From: Komagataeibacter sp. FNDCR2
GTDB taxonomy: Bacteria > Pseudomonadota > Alphaproteobacteria > Acetobacterales > Acetobacteraceae
DNA: 64,000 nucleotides
Direction: 5' to 3'
Assembly (NCBI RefSeq): GCF_021295395.1
Contig: NZ_JAIWOU010000001.1
Coordinates: 871,001 to 935,000, forward strand
A program made the position numbers and the translations under genes. The notes beneath the pieces were generated by a model. That model made no database searches. It worked only from the letters and a program-made list of their open reading frames with translations, and had not been told where the DNA came from. Below are positions 56,688 through 64,000 of this stretch, in pieces (positions within the stretch are counted from its first letter, which is position 1; each line of letters starts with the position of its first letter).

Positions 56688-58078
56688 CACTGTTATGGAG
56701 CCGCGCGGACCTTCTGGCCGCGACATCGGGGCGTTTTCCGTCATCCACATCACATAATATCGCGGGTACGGGTGTCTCGATCGACACCCGCACGCTCAAT
56801 GCGGGGGATGTCTTCATCGCCCTGCGGGGTGAACGCAGCAATGGCCATGAACATGTCGCCGCCGCCCTGCATTCTGGCGCCGCCGCCGTGGTGGTGCATG
56901 AACCCTGCGGCATTGATGACCCGCGCATCCTGCACGTGGCCGATACGCTCGACGCCCTGCGTGACATGGCCCGTTTCGCACGCGCGCGCTTCGCCGGGCG
57001 CGTGGTGGGGGTGACGGGCAGCGTGGGCAAGACATCGGTCAAGGACATGCTGCGCCATGCACTGCAGGCCTGCGGGGCGACGCATTACGCCGTGGCGTCC
57101 TACAACAACCACTGGGGCGTGCCGCTCACCCTTGCCCGCCTGCCCGCCGATGCCGCCTATTGCGTGAGCGAGATCGGGATGAACCATGTAGGCGAGATCC
57201 TGCCGCTGGCGCGCATGGTGCGCCCCGATGTGGCGGTGGTGACGACGGTCGCCTCCTCCCATCTCGGGCTTATGGGCAGCATCGACGCCATTGCGCGCGA
57301 AAAGGCGGAAATCCTGCGCGCGCTGCCCGCGGGGGGGACCGGCATCATTCCCGATGGCATTACGGGTGAGGACCATTTCGCGCGCAACGCCGCGCAGGCG
57401 GGCGCCACGCTATGGCGCGCGGGTCATAACGCGGACTGTCCCGTTTACGCAGGCGACGCTACGCATGACGCGCGGGGCAGCCGTTTTGAACTGCGCCTTC
57501 CGGGCTGGCGGGGCGTGGCGCACATCAACGCGCCGGGGCGGCACATGGCTGATAACGCGATGCTGGCGCTGGCGGCGGCTTATGCCTGCGGCGCGGATAT
57601 GGACCACGCCGTGGCGGGTCTGGCCACGTTCGCCCCCGGCGCGGGACGGGGCGCGATGGCGCGTGTGATGCAGGACAAGGTTGCACTGCTGGATGAAAGC
57701 TATAATGCCTCTCCAGCTTCCGTGCGTGCGGCCCTTGACCTGCTTGGGCTTGTCGCCACCGGGCGGCGAGTCGCCGTGCTGGGTGACATGCTTGAACTGG
57801 GCACGTTCGCACGGCATGAACACCAAGCCCTTCTCCCTGCCCTCCGCGCGAACGCGGATATCGTCTTCTGTTGCGGCCCGAATATGAAAACACTTTTCGA
57901 CACCCTGCCTTCTTCCCTACAGGGGGGGTGGACACCCGATTCCGAACAGCTTGCCCCCCTGGTGCGCGCGGCCCTGCGCGCGGGTGACACGGTCATGGTC
58001 AAGGGCAGCCATGGCAGCCGCATGCGCCATGTCGTCACGGCGCTGCAAACGGACGCCGCCCGGGTGGGACCGGCCTGA
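56684..58078 (+). CDS. murF: UDP-MurNAc-tripeptide:D-alanyl-D-alanine ligase
   Basis: MurF adds D-Ala-D-Ala to complete the UDP-MurNAc-pentapeptide. The 464 residues have the N-terminal [19 protein letters not shown] block, the ATP loop [10 protein letters not shown] at 111-120, [16 protein letters not shown], and [15 protein letters not shown]. Overlaps of 4 bp with murE and 1 bp with mraY (TGATG) show tight coupling in the cluster. Confidence 0.97.
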   Translation: MTLLWSRADLLAATSGRFPSSTSHNIAGTGVSIDTRTLNAGDVFIALRGERSNGHEHVAAALHSGAAAVVVHEPCGIDDPRILHVADTLDALRDMARFARARFAGRVVGVTGSVGKTSVKDMLRHALQACGATHYAVASYNNHWGVPLTLARLPADAAYCVSEIGMNHVGEILPLARMVRPDVAVVTTVASSHLGLMGSIDAIAREKAEILRALPAGGTGIIPDGITGEDHFARNAAQAGATLWRAGHNADCPVYAGDATHDARGSRFELRLPGWRGVAHINAPGRHMADNAMLALAAAYACGADMDHAVAGLATFAPGAGRGAMARVMQDKVALLDESYNASPASVRAALDLLGLVATGRRVAVLGDMLELGTFARHEHQALLPALRANADIVFCCGPNMKTLFDTLPSSLQGGWTPDSEQLAPLVRAALRAGDTVMVKGSHGSRMRHVVTALQTDAARVGPA

Positions 58079-59169
58079 TGCTGTATGACCTGTTCCAGCA
58101 CCACACCGCCGCCCATACCTCCGTGCTCAACCTGTTCCGCTACATCACGTTCCGCTCCGGGGCCGCGTGCCTGACCGCGCTGCTGATCAGCCTGTGCCTG
58201 GGCAACCCGCTGATCGCGGAACTGCGCCGCATCCAGCGCGAGGGCCAGCCGATCCGCAAGCTGGGGCCGGAGCGGCACCTGGTGGAAAAGGTCGGCACCC
58301 CCACCATGGGCGGCGTGCTGATCCTGCTCTCGCTTTTCGGTTCGACGCTGCTGTGGGCCGACCTGCATAACGGGTTTGTCTGGGCGGTTATGCTGACCAC
58401 GCTGGCGTTCGGCGCGGTGGGCTTTGCCGATGATTACCTGAAACTGTCGCGCCGCAATACCGATGGCGTTTCAAAGCGCATGCGGCTGGGCTGCGAATTC
58501 GGGGCCTCGCTGATCGGCGGGATCTGGCTGGAAAGCCTGATGCCGCCCGATCTGGCCAATCACCTCGCCTTTCCCTTCGTCAAGGATCTGCTGCTGCCCC
58601 TTGGCTACGCCTTTCCACTTTTCGCCATGATCACGATCACCGGGTTCGGCAACGCCGTGAACTTCACCGACGGGCTGGACGGGCTGGCCATCGTGCCGGT
58701 CATTATCGCGGCCCTTGTCTTCGCGCTGATTTCCTATCTGGTGGGCAACCACATCTTTGCCGACTACCTGCAACTGCACGCGGTGCCCGGCACGGGGGAG
58801 CTGGGGGTGTTCTGTTCGGCGCTGGTGGGGGCGGGGCTTGGCTTCCTGTGGTTCAACGCCCCGCCGGCGGCCGTGTTCATGGGGGATACGGGGTCGCTTG
58901 CGCTGGGCGGCGCGCTGGGCGCCGTGGCGGTGGCGGTCAAGCATGAACTGGTGCTGTGCATTGTCGGCGGCCTGTTCGTGGTGGAAACGTTTTCCGTCAT
59001 CATCCAGGTGTTCTGGTACAAGCGCACCGGGCGGCGCGTGTTCCTGATGGCGCCGCTGCACCACCATTTCGAGAAAAAGGGCTGGGCTGAATCCAAGATC
59101 GTGATCCGCTTCTGGATCGTGTCCATCGTGCTGGGGCTGTGTGGTCTGGCCACGCTGAAACTGCGTTGA
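58078..59169 (+). CDS. mraY: Phospho-MurNAc-pentapeptide translocase MraY
   Basis: MraY links phospho-MurNAc-pentapeptide to undecaprenyl phosphate, making lipid I in the inner membrane. The 363-residue protein has ten hydrophobic segments. Conserved motifs: GTPTMGG region before the second helix, [12 protein letters not shown] (catalytic aspartates), [13 protein letters not shown] and [13 protein letters not shown]. It overlaps murF by one base and murD by 4 bp. Confidence 0.97.
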   Translation: MLYDLFQHHTAAHTSVLNLFRYITFRSGAACLTALLISLCLGNPLIAELRRIQREGQPIRKLGPERHLVEKVGTPTMGGVLILLSLFGSTLLWADLHNGFVWAVMLTTLAFGAVGFADDYLKLSRRNTDGVSKRMRLGCEFGASLIGGIWLESLMPPDLANHLAFPFVKDLLLPLGYAFPLFAMITITGFGNAVNFTDGLDGLAIVPVIIAALVFALISYLVGNHIFADYLQLHAVPGTGELGVFCSALVGAGLGFLWFNAPPAAVFMGDTGSLALGGALGAVAVAVKHELVLCIVGGLFVVETFSVIIQVFWYKRTGRRVFLMAPLHHHFEKKGWAESKIVIRFWIVSIVLGLCGLATLKLR

Positions 59170-60566
59170 ACGGCGTCTTTCCCCCCACCCTTTTCACCGG
59201 TTTCCACTATGGCGTGGTGGGGCTGGGCCGTAACGGCAACGCCGCCGTGGCGGCCCTGCTGGCCATGGGCGCCACCGTGCAGGCATGGGATGACCGCGAG
59301 ACCACGCGCGCGGCGCTACCGGCCCATCCCCGGCTGAAGGTTGCGCCATTCACCACCATGCTCGGGCTGGCCGGACTGATCCTTTCCCCCGGCATTCCGC
59401 ACCACCTGCCCACGCCCCACCCGCTGGCGACGATGGCGCGCGACGCGGGCGTGCCGATCCTGTCGGATGCGGAAATCCTGTTCCGCGCCGTGCGGGCGGC
59501 GGGCAGCCGCGCGCGTTTCGCGGGGGTCACCGGCACCAACGGCAAATCGACCACTACCGTGCTGCTGGCCCATATGCTGGCGGCCAGTGGCGTGCCGGTG
59601 GCGGCGGGCGGCAATCTCGGCCCCGCCGCCCTGTCGCTGCCGCTGCTGCCCGATGATGGCGTGTACGTGCTGGAAATGTCGTCCTACATGCTGGAACGGC
59701 TGGACCAGTTGCATTTCGATGCCGCCTGCCTGCTCAACCTGAGCGCCGACCATCTGGACCGCCATGGCGACATGGCGGGCTATGCCGCGGCCAAGCTGCA
59801 TGTATTCGACCACCAGCACGCGGGCGACCTGGCGGTGCTGGGTGCCACCCTGCCCGACCTTACGGTCCTGCGCCGGCGGCTTGCGGCGACGGGCGCGGAT
59901 ATTGCCTGCATTAGCGGGGCGGAAACCGTGCAATGCGACCTGTACTGCACGCCGCATGCGCTACGCGACCATCACGGCGTCATTGCCGATCTGGGCGCGG
60001 TCCATGACCTGCCCGGCACCCATAACCGTGAAAACGCAGCCGCCGCCACGGCCATGGCGCTCCATCTGGGCATGCCACGCGGGGCGGTGGAACCGGCGCT
60101 TGTCTCCTTTGCCGCCCTGGACCACCGGCAGAAGCTTGTGGCCAGCATCGGGGGCATCCGCTTCATCAACGACAGCAAGGCCACCAATACGGATGCGGCC
60201 GCGCGCGCGCTGGCCTGCCATGACCGGATGATCTGGATCGCGGGCGGCACGGCCAAGGCGGGCGGGATCGAGGCGCTGGCCCCCTGTTTCGGGCGGATTG
60301 TGCTTGCGCTGCTGATCGGGCGCGACGCCCCGGAACTGGCCCGCACGCTGGCCCATTACGGCATTCCCCACCGCATCGTCCACACACTTGACCGCGCGGT
60401 GCCCGAGGCGCTGGAGGCGGCGCGCGCACTGGAGGCGGATGTAGTGATGCTCTCGCCCGCCTGCGCCAGCTTCGACCAGTTCAGCGGGTTCGAGGAACGT
60501 GGCGCGCGCTTTGCCGCCCTGGTGCGCGACCTTGCGGCCGGTCCGGGGGGAAGCGCGCCCGGATGA
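59166..60566 (+). CDS. murD: UDP-MurNAc-L-alanine:D-glutamate ligase
   Basis: MurD adds D-glutamate to UDP-MurNAc-L-alanine. The 466 residues have [20 protein letters not shown] near the N-terminus, the ATP loop [24 protein letters not shown] and the [15 protein letters not shown] block. The best start is TTG at 59166, which overlaps the mraY stop by 4 bp (TTGA) like the other junctions of the cluster; a GTG nine codons upstream would overlap mraY by 31 bp. No ribosome-binding site decides between them. Confidence 0.94.
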   Translation: MNGVFPPTLFTGFHYGVVGLGRNGNAAVAALLAMGATVQAWDDRETTRAALPAHPRLKVAPFTTMLGLAGLILSPGIPHHLPTPHPLATMARDAGVPILSDAEILFRAVRAAGSRARFAGVTGTNGKSTTTVLLAHMLAASGVPVAAGGNLGPAALSLPLLPDDGVYVLEMSSYMLERLDQLHFDAACLLNLSADHLDRHGDMAGYAAAKLHVFDHQHAGDLAVLGATLPDLTVLRRRLAATGADIACISGAETVQCDLYCTPHALRDHHGVIADLGAVHDLPGTHNRENAAAATAMALHLGMPRGAVEPALVSFAALDHRQKLVASIGGIRFINDSKATNTDAAARALACHDRMIWIAGGTAKAGGIEALAPCFGRIVLALLIGRDAPELARTLAHYGIPHRIVHTLDRAVPEALEAARALEADVVMLSPACASFDQFSGFEERGARFAALVRDLAAGPGGSAPG

Positions 60567-61729
60567 GCGGCATGTCGCGCATAAACACATCGCAGGCGGC
60601 GCGATGGTGGCGGAGCATCGACCGGGTCACGCTGATCTGCGTGGGGATCCTGATCGGGTTCGGCTATATCCTGATGCTCGCGGCCAGCCCGGCGGTCGCG
60701 GTGCGTATCGGCGCGTCGCGCGACATGTTCATTTTCAAGCAGGTCTGCTTCCTGATCCTGGCGGCCCTCATCGTTATCGCCACCTCCCTCCTGTCGCTGC
60801 GCGGCGTCAGGCTGGTGGGGTGGATCGGGTTCGTGCTGGCGCTGGGGGCCACGTTCCTGACCCTTGTGCATGGCATCGAGATCAAGGGCGCGCGGCGCTG
60901 GATCGCGTTGCCCATGATGTCGGTCCAGCCCTCGGAATTCCTCAAGCCCTGCTTTGCCGTGGTCACCGCGTGGCTGCTGACCCGGCGCCGGGGGCGAAAA
61001 TATTTTCCCGGCCTGCTGGTCGCGTTCGGGCTGTTCGGGCTTGTGCTGCTGCTGCTCAAGTCGCAGCCCGATATCGGGATGCTCAGCGTCATCACCACCG
61101 TGTTCCTGACCCAGTTGTTCATTGACGGGCTGAGCCTGTTCCTGGTGGGCGCGGGCGCGGCCAGCATGGTCGCGGCGTTTATCGGGGCCTATATGGTGTT
61201 CCCGCATGTGCGCTCACGCGTCGAGCGGTTCCTGCACCCGGCGGTGGGCGACCATTACCAGATCGACACGGCCCTGCGGGCGTTCGGCAATGGCGGCCTG
61301 CTGGGGCGTGGCCCCGGTGAGGGCCGGGTGAAGGATCTTCTGCCCGACGCCCATGCCGACTTCGTATTCGCCGTGGCGGGGGAGGAATTCGGCATGCTGG
61401 TCTGCCTGTTCATCATCGGCGTCTTCGCCACGATGGTGATCCGCACGCTGCTCAAGCTGTTGCATGAGAACGACCCCTTCATCGCGGTGGCGACGGCCGG
61501 GCTCATGACGGGCTTCGGCCTTCAGGCCTTCGTCAACATGGGGTCCACCCTGCACCTGATCCCGACCAAGGGCATGACGCTGCCATTCATTTCCTATGGC
61601 GGGTCGTCAGCCATGTCGGTTGCGCTTACAATCGGCATGGTGCTGGCCCTGACCCGCAACCGGCTGGGCGAAGGCCGGTTCGGATCCTTCGGCACGCCCC
61701 CTTCCCCAACGCGGAAAGCATCATTATGA
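60563..61729 (+). CDS. ftsW: Septal peptidoglycan polymerase FtsW (SEDS family)
   Basis: FtsW polymerises lipid II into septal glycan with FtsI. The 388-residue SEDS protein has about ten membrane segments. GIEIKGARRWIALPMMSVQP is followed by SEFLKP, the family signature, and the extracellular loop has LPDAHADFVFAVAGEEFG, whose aspartate is thought to be catalytic. The C-terminal FISYGGSSAMS is canonical. 4-bp overlaps join it to murD and murG. Confidence 0.97.
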   Translation: MSGMSRINTSQAARWWRSIDRVTLICVGILIGFGYILMLAASPAVAVRIGASRDMFIFKQVCFLILAALIVIATSLLSLRGVRLVGWIGFVLALGATFLTLVHGIEIKGARRWIALPMMSVQPSEFLKPCFAVVTAWLLTRRRGRKYFPGLLVAFGLFGLVLLLLKSQPDIGMLSVITTVFLTQLFIDGLSLFLVGAGAASMVAAFIGAYMVFPHVRSRVERFLHPAVGDHYQIDTALRAFGNGGLLGRGPGEGRVKDLLPDAHADFVFAVAGEEFGMLVCLFIIGVFATMVIRTLLKLLHENDPFIAVATAGLMTGFGLQAFVNMGSTLHLIPTKGMTLPFISYGGSSAMSVALTIGMVLALTRNRLGEGRFGSFGTPPSPTRKASL

Positions 61730-62841
61730 CCCGTCACTGCATTGCTGTCGCGGCCGGAGGAACCGGTGGCCATTTCTTCCCGGCCGAGGCGCTGGCCTGC
61801 GAACTGGTGCGCCGGGGGCATGACATCATCCTCATGACCGACCGCCGCGCGGGCGTGCGCGAAAACGGCATCTTTGCCGGGCGGCAGCAGTTTGTCCTGC
61901 CCGGCGCCGGCATTGCCGGGCGTGGCCCCGTGCGCGCGGCGCGCGCGGCCATGGCGCTGGCGCGCGGCGCGATGCAGGCGCGTCGTATCCTGGGGCGTAT
62001 CCGGCCCTGCGCCATTATCGGGTTTGGCGGCTACCCCTCCGTGCCGCCACTGCTGGGCGGGAGCCTGCTGCCGCGCGGCACCCGGCCGCTCCTGTTCGTG
62101 CATGAGGGCAATGCGGTGCTGGGCAAGGCCAACGGCTTCCTCGCCCCGCGCATGGACGCGATCGCCACGTCCTTTCCCGTCGTGGCGGGCGTGCCCGCGG
62201 CCACCCCCACCACACTGACCGGCATGCCGGTGCGCCCCGACATCACGGCGCTGGCGGGCGAAGGGTACAGCCCCTCCAACGGTGTGATCAACCTGCTGGT
62301 ATGGGGTGGTTCGTTGGGCGCGCGCGTGTTCAGTGACGTGGTGCCCGCGGCCCTTGCCGCGCTGGCCCCAGCCCTGCGCGCGCGGCTTCAGGTAACGCAG
62401 CAGGCCCGGGCGGAGGATGTGGAGCGTGTGGCGGCGGCGTACAGGGCCGCAGGCATTCCCGCACGAATCGCCCCGTTCCTGAATGACGTGCCCGAGCGCC
62501 TGCGCACGGCGCATCTGGTCATTGGCCGGGCGGGGGGATCCTCGGTCGCGGAACTGACGGTGGCGGGCCGCCCGTCGCTGCTGGTGCCGCTTCCCATCGC
62601 CGCGCGCGACGAACAGGGGGCGAATGCCCGCGCACTGGTGGAAGCCGGGGCGGCGTGGATGATCCGCCAGCCCGATTTCACGACACCCGCCCTGACCGAA
62701 CGCCTGACCACCCTGCTGGCTGACCGCGACCTGCTGGCCCGCACGGCGCGGGCCGCCGCCAGCCTTGGCCGCCCCGATGCCGCCGCCCGTCTGGCGGACA
62801 TGATAGAAGCACGCTTGCCTGACCGGCCCCACACCGCTTAA
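61726..62841 (+). CDS. murG: UDP-GlcNAc:lipid I N-acetylglucosaminyltransferase
   Basis: MurG adds GlcNAc to lipid I on the cytoplasmic membrane face, making lipid II. The 371-residue GT-B enzyme has the N-terminal glycine loop [28 protein letters not shown], the [13 protein letters not shown] block and the donor-site loop [11 protein letters not shown] with [17 protein letters not shown]. 4-bp overlap with ftsW; murC follows after 32 bp. Confidence 0.97.
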   Translation: MTRHCIAVAAGGTGGHFFPAEALACELVRRGHDIILMTDRRAGVRENGIFAGRQQFVLPGAGIAGRGPVRAARAAMALARGAMQARRILGRIRPCAIIGFGGYPSVPPLLGGSLLPRGTRPLLFVHEGNAVLGKANGFLAPRMDAIATSFPVVAGVPAATPTTLTGMPVRPDITALAGEGYSPSNGVINLLVWGGSLGARVFSDVVPAALAALAPALRARLQVTQQARAEDVERVAAAYRAAGIPARIAPFLNDVPERLRTAHLVIGRAGGSSVAELTVAGRPSLLVPLPIAARDEQGANARALVEAGAAWMIRQPDFTTPALTERLTTLLADRDLLARTARAAASLGRPDAAARLADMIEARLPDRPHTA

Positions 62842-62873
62842 TTCCGCCTGCGCGAACACGGAGATCCGATTGC

Positions 62874-64000
62874 ATGAGAGCCCTGCCCCTTTCCATTGGC
62901 ACCATCCATTTTGTCGGCATCGGCGGAATCGGCATGTCCGGCATCGCCGAAGTGCTGCATATGCTTGGCTATGTGGTGCAGGGTTCCGACATTGCTGAAA
63001 ACGCCAATGTCGTGCGCCTGCGCGCCGCCGGAATTCCGGTCACCATAGGCCATGACGCGGCGAACCTGGGCAATGCGCAGGTCGTGGTGACCTCCACCGC
63101 CGTGCAGCGTGACAACCCCGAGGTCGTGGCCGCCCGCGCGCGGCTGATCCCGGTCGTGCGCCGGGCGGAGATGCTGGCCGAGCTCATGCGCCTGCGCTGG
63201 TCGATCGCTGTGGGCGGCACGCATGGCAAGACCACCACGACCAGCCTCGTCGCCGCCGTGCTGGAAGCGGCGAAGCTGGACCCCACGGTCATCAACGGTG
63301 GCATCATCGAAGCCTACGGCACCAATACCCGCATGGGTTCAGGTGACTGGATGGTGGTCGAGGCCGATGAGAGCGACGGCTCGTTCCTGCGCCTGCCCTC
63401 CGTCATTACGGTCGTGACCAACATGGACCCCGAGCACCTGGACCACTGGGGCACGGAAGAGGCCATGCAGGCGGCGTATGACCAGTTCGTGTCCAACATC
63501 CCGTTCTATGGCTTCGCGGTGCTGTGCATCGACCATCCCGCCGTGCAGCAGATGATCCCGCGCCTGTCGGACCACCGGATCATCACCTACGGCTTCTCGC
63601 CCCAGGCGGATGTGCGGGCCGAAAAGGTCATTACCGACAAGCTGGGCGCCACGTTCGAGGTCGTGATCACCAGCCGCAACCGCAACCGTTCGCGCCGGGC
63701 GGGGCCGTTCCGCCTGCCCATGCTGGGCCACCATAACGTGCAGAACGCGCTGGCCGCCATCGCCGTCGGCACCGAGATGGAGATAGACGACGCCACCATC
63801 CGCTCCGCCTTCGCGGCCTTCCGGGGCGTCAAGCGCCGCTTCACCCGCACGGGGGAGACCGGCGGCATCACCATCATCGACGATTACGGCCACCACCCGG
63901 TGGAAATCGCCGCCGTGCTGAAGGCGGCGCGTCAGGCCGGGGCGGGCAACGTGATCGCGGTGGTGCAGCCGCACCGCTATTCGCGCCTCCAGACCCTGTT
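62874..64000 (+). CDS. murC: UDP-MurNAc:L-alanine ligase (3' end cut by window end)
   Basis: MurC adds L-alanine to UDP-MurNAc, the first amino acid of the stem peptide. About 375 of the expected 470-480 residues are visible. The N-terminal domain has [19 protein letters not shown], the ATP loop is [25 protein letters not shown] and [12 protein letters not shown] follow, and [14 protein letters not shown] with QPHRYSRLQ lies close to the window edge. GGAG 10 nt upstream supports the ATG at 62874. murB, ddl, ftsQ, ftsA and ftsZ would be expected to follow but are outside the window. Confidence 0.96.
   Translation, partial: MRALPLSIGTIHFVGIGGIGMSGIAEVLHMLGYVVQGSDIAENANVVRLRAAGIPVTIGHDAANLGNAQVVVTSTAVQRDNPEVVAARARLIPVVRRAEMLAELMRLRWSIAVGGTHGKTTTTSLVAAVLEAAKLDPTVINGGIIEAYGTNTRMGSGDWMVVEADESDGSFLRLPSVITVVTNMDPEHLDHWGTEEAMQAAYDQFVSNIPFYGFAVLCIDHPAVQQMIPRLSDHRIITYGFSPQADVRAEKVITDKLGATFEVVITSRNRNRSRRAGPFRLPMLGHHNVQNALAAIAVGTEMEIDDATIRSAFAAFRGVKRRFTRTGETGGITIIDDYGHHPVEIAAVLKAARQAGAGNVIAVVQPHRYSRLQTL

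Overview
The window is high-GC (by eye roughly two thirds G+C) alphaproteobacterial chromosome, most likely from an acetic acid bacterium of the Komagataeibacter/Gluconacetobacter group. This rests on several things: an E1-beta pyruvate dehydrogenase subunit with an N-terminal lipoyl domain, the alphaproteobacterial ppiD-trpE-trpG-trpD-trpC-moaC order, GapR and MucR family regulators, and a hairpin-rich intergenic repeat of a type I associate with Komagataeibacter. The genus call is inference from content and memory, not from a search. Apart from genes cut by the two window edges I saw no broken genes, insertion sequences, prophage or CRISPR.

Layout. 1-8.7 kb (minus): pdhB (cut by the window edge), pdhA, then the coupled run moaC-trpC-trpD-trpG-trpE-ppiD. 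9-12.7 kb (plus): tpiA, secG, a terminator, pyrG, kdsA. 12.7-15 kb (minus): two surface-polysaccharide transferases. 15.4-15.9 kb: periplasmic Cu/Zn superoxide dismutase, followed by a branched inverted repeat at a convergent gene junction.

16-24.7 kb (minus) is the most notable region. It is a complete Nit1C-type cluster: a DsrE-like protein (sll0783/MSMEG_0572 family), a nitrilase (sll0784 family), a radical SAM protein (MSMEG_0568), a GNAT protein, an AIR-synthase-like protein (sll0787), a glycosyltransferase (MSMEG_0565), a small MSMEG_0570 protein and an MSMEG_0569 flavoprotein. Most genes overlap by about 4 bp, so this is one translationally coupled operon. A PrpE-like acyl-CoA synthetase is appended 14 bp after the last gene. 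A MocR/GntR-type regulator lies upstream on the same strand, and the leader between them carries repeated TACAAA motifs. The cluster has been linked to cyanide/nitrile nitrogen assimilation in some bacteria and to nitrogen-starvation responses in cyanobacteria, but the reactions of most of its proteins are unknown.

26.5-42.5 kb is a mosaic of housekeeping and regulatory genes: a stand-alone receiver protein coupled to a Nudix hydrolase, guaA, a GT39 transferase coupled to an Lrp regulator, trxB, a LysR regulator, ihfB, sppA, mucR, an ArsR repressor divergent from a TauE/SafE exporter, a UdgX protein with a shortened DUF4130 domain, a FUSC-type membrane protein and guanine deaminase. 42.5-49 kb: tRNA-Ser(CGA), rplU-rpmA, obgE-proB, a Pro-rich membrane protein, gapR, zwf, a small membrane protein and an HSL-type esterase.

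50.2-64 kb: the RNase P RNA gene, then the division/cell wall (dcw) cluster mraZ-rsmH-ftsL-ftsI-murE-murF-mraY-murD-ftsW-murG-murC (cut by the window end). It is preceded by three 10-bp-spaced CCCAT repeats that match the known MraZ operator. The cluster makes the UDP-MurNAc-pentapeptide and lipid II precursors and the septal synthase. FtsL and FtsI both carry unusually long C-terminal tails.
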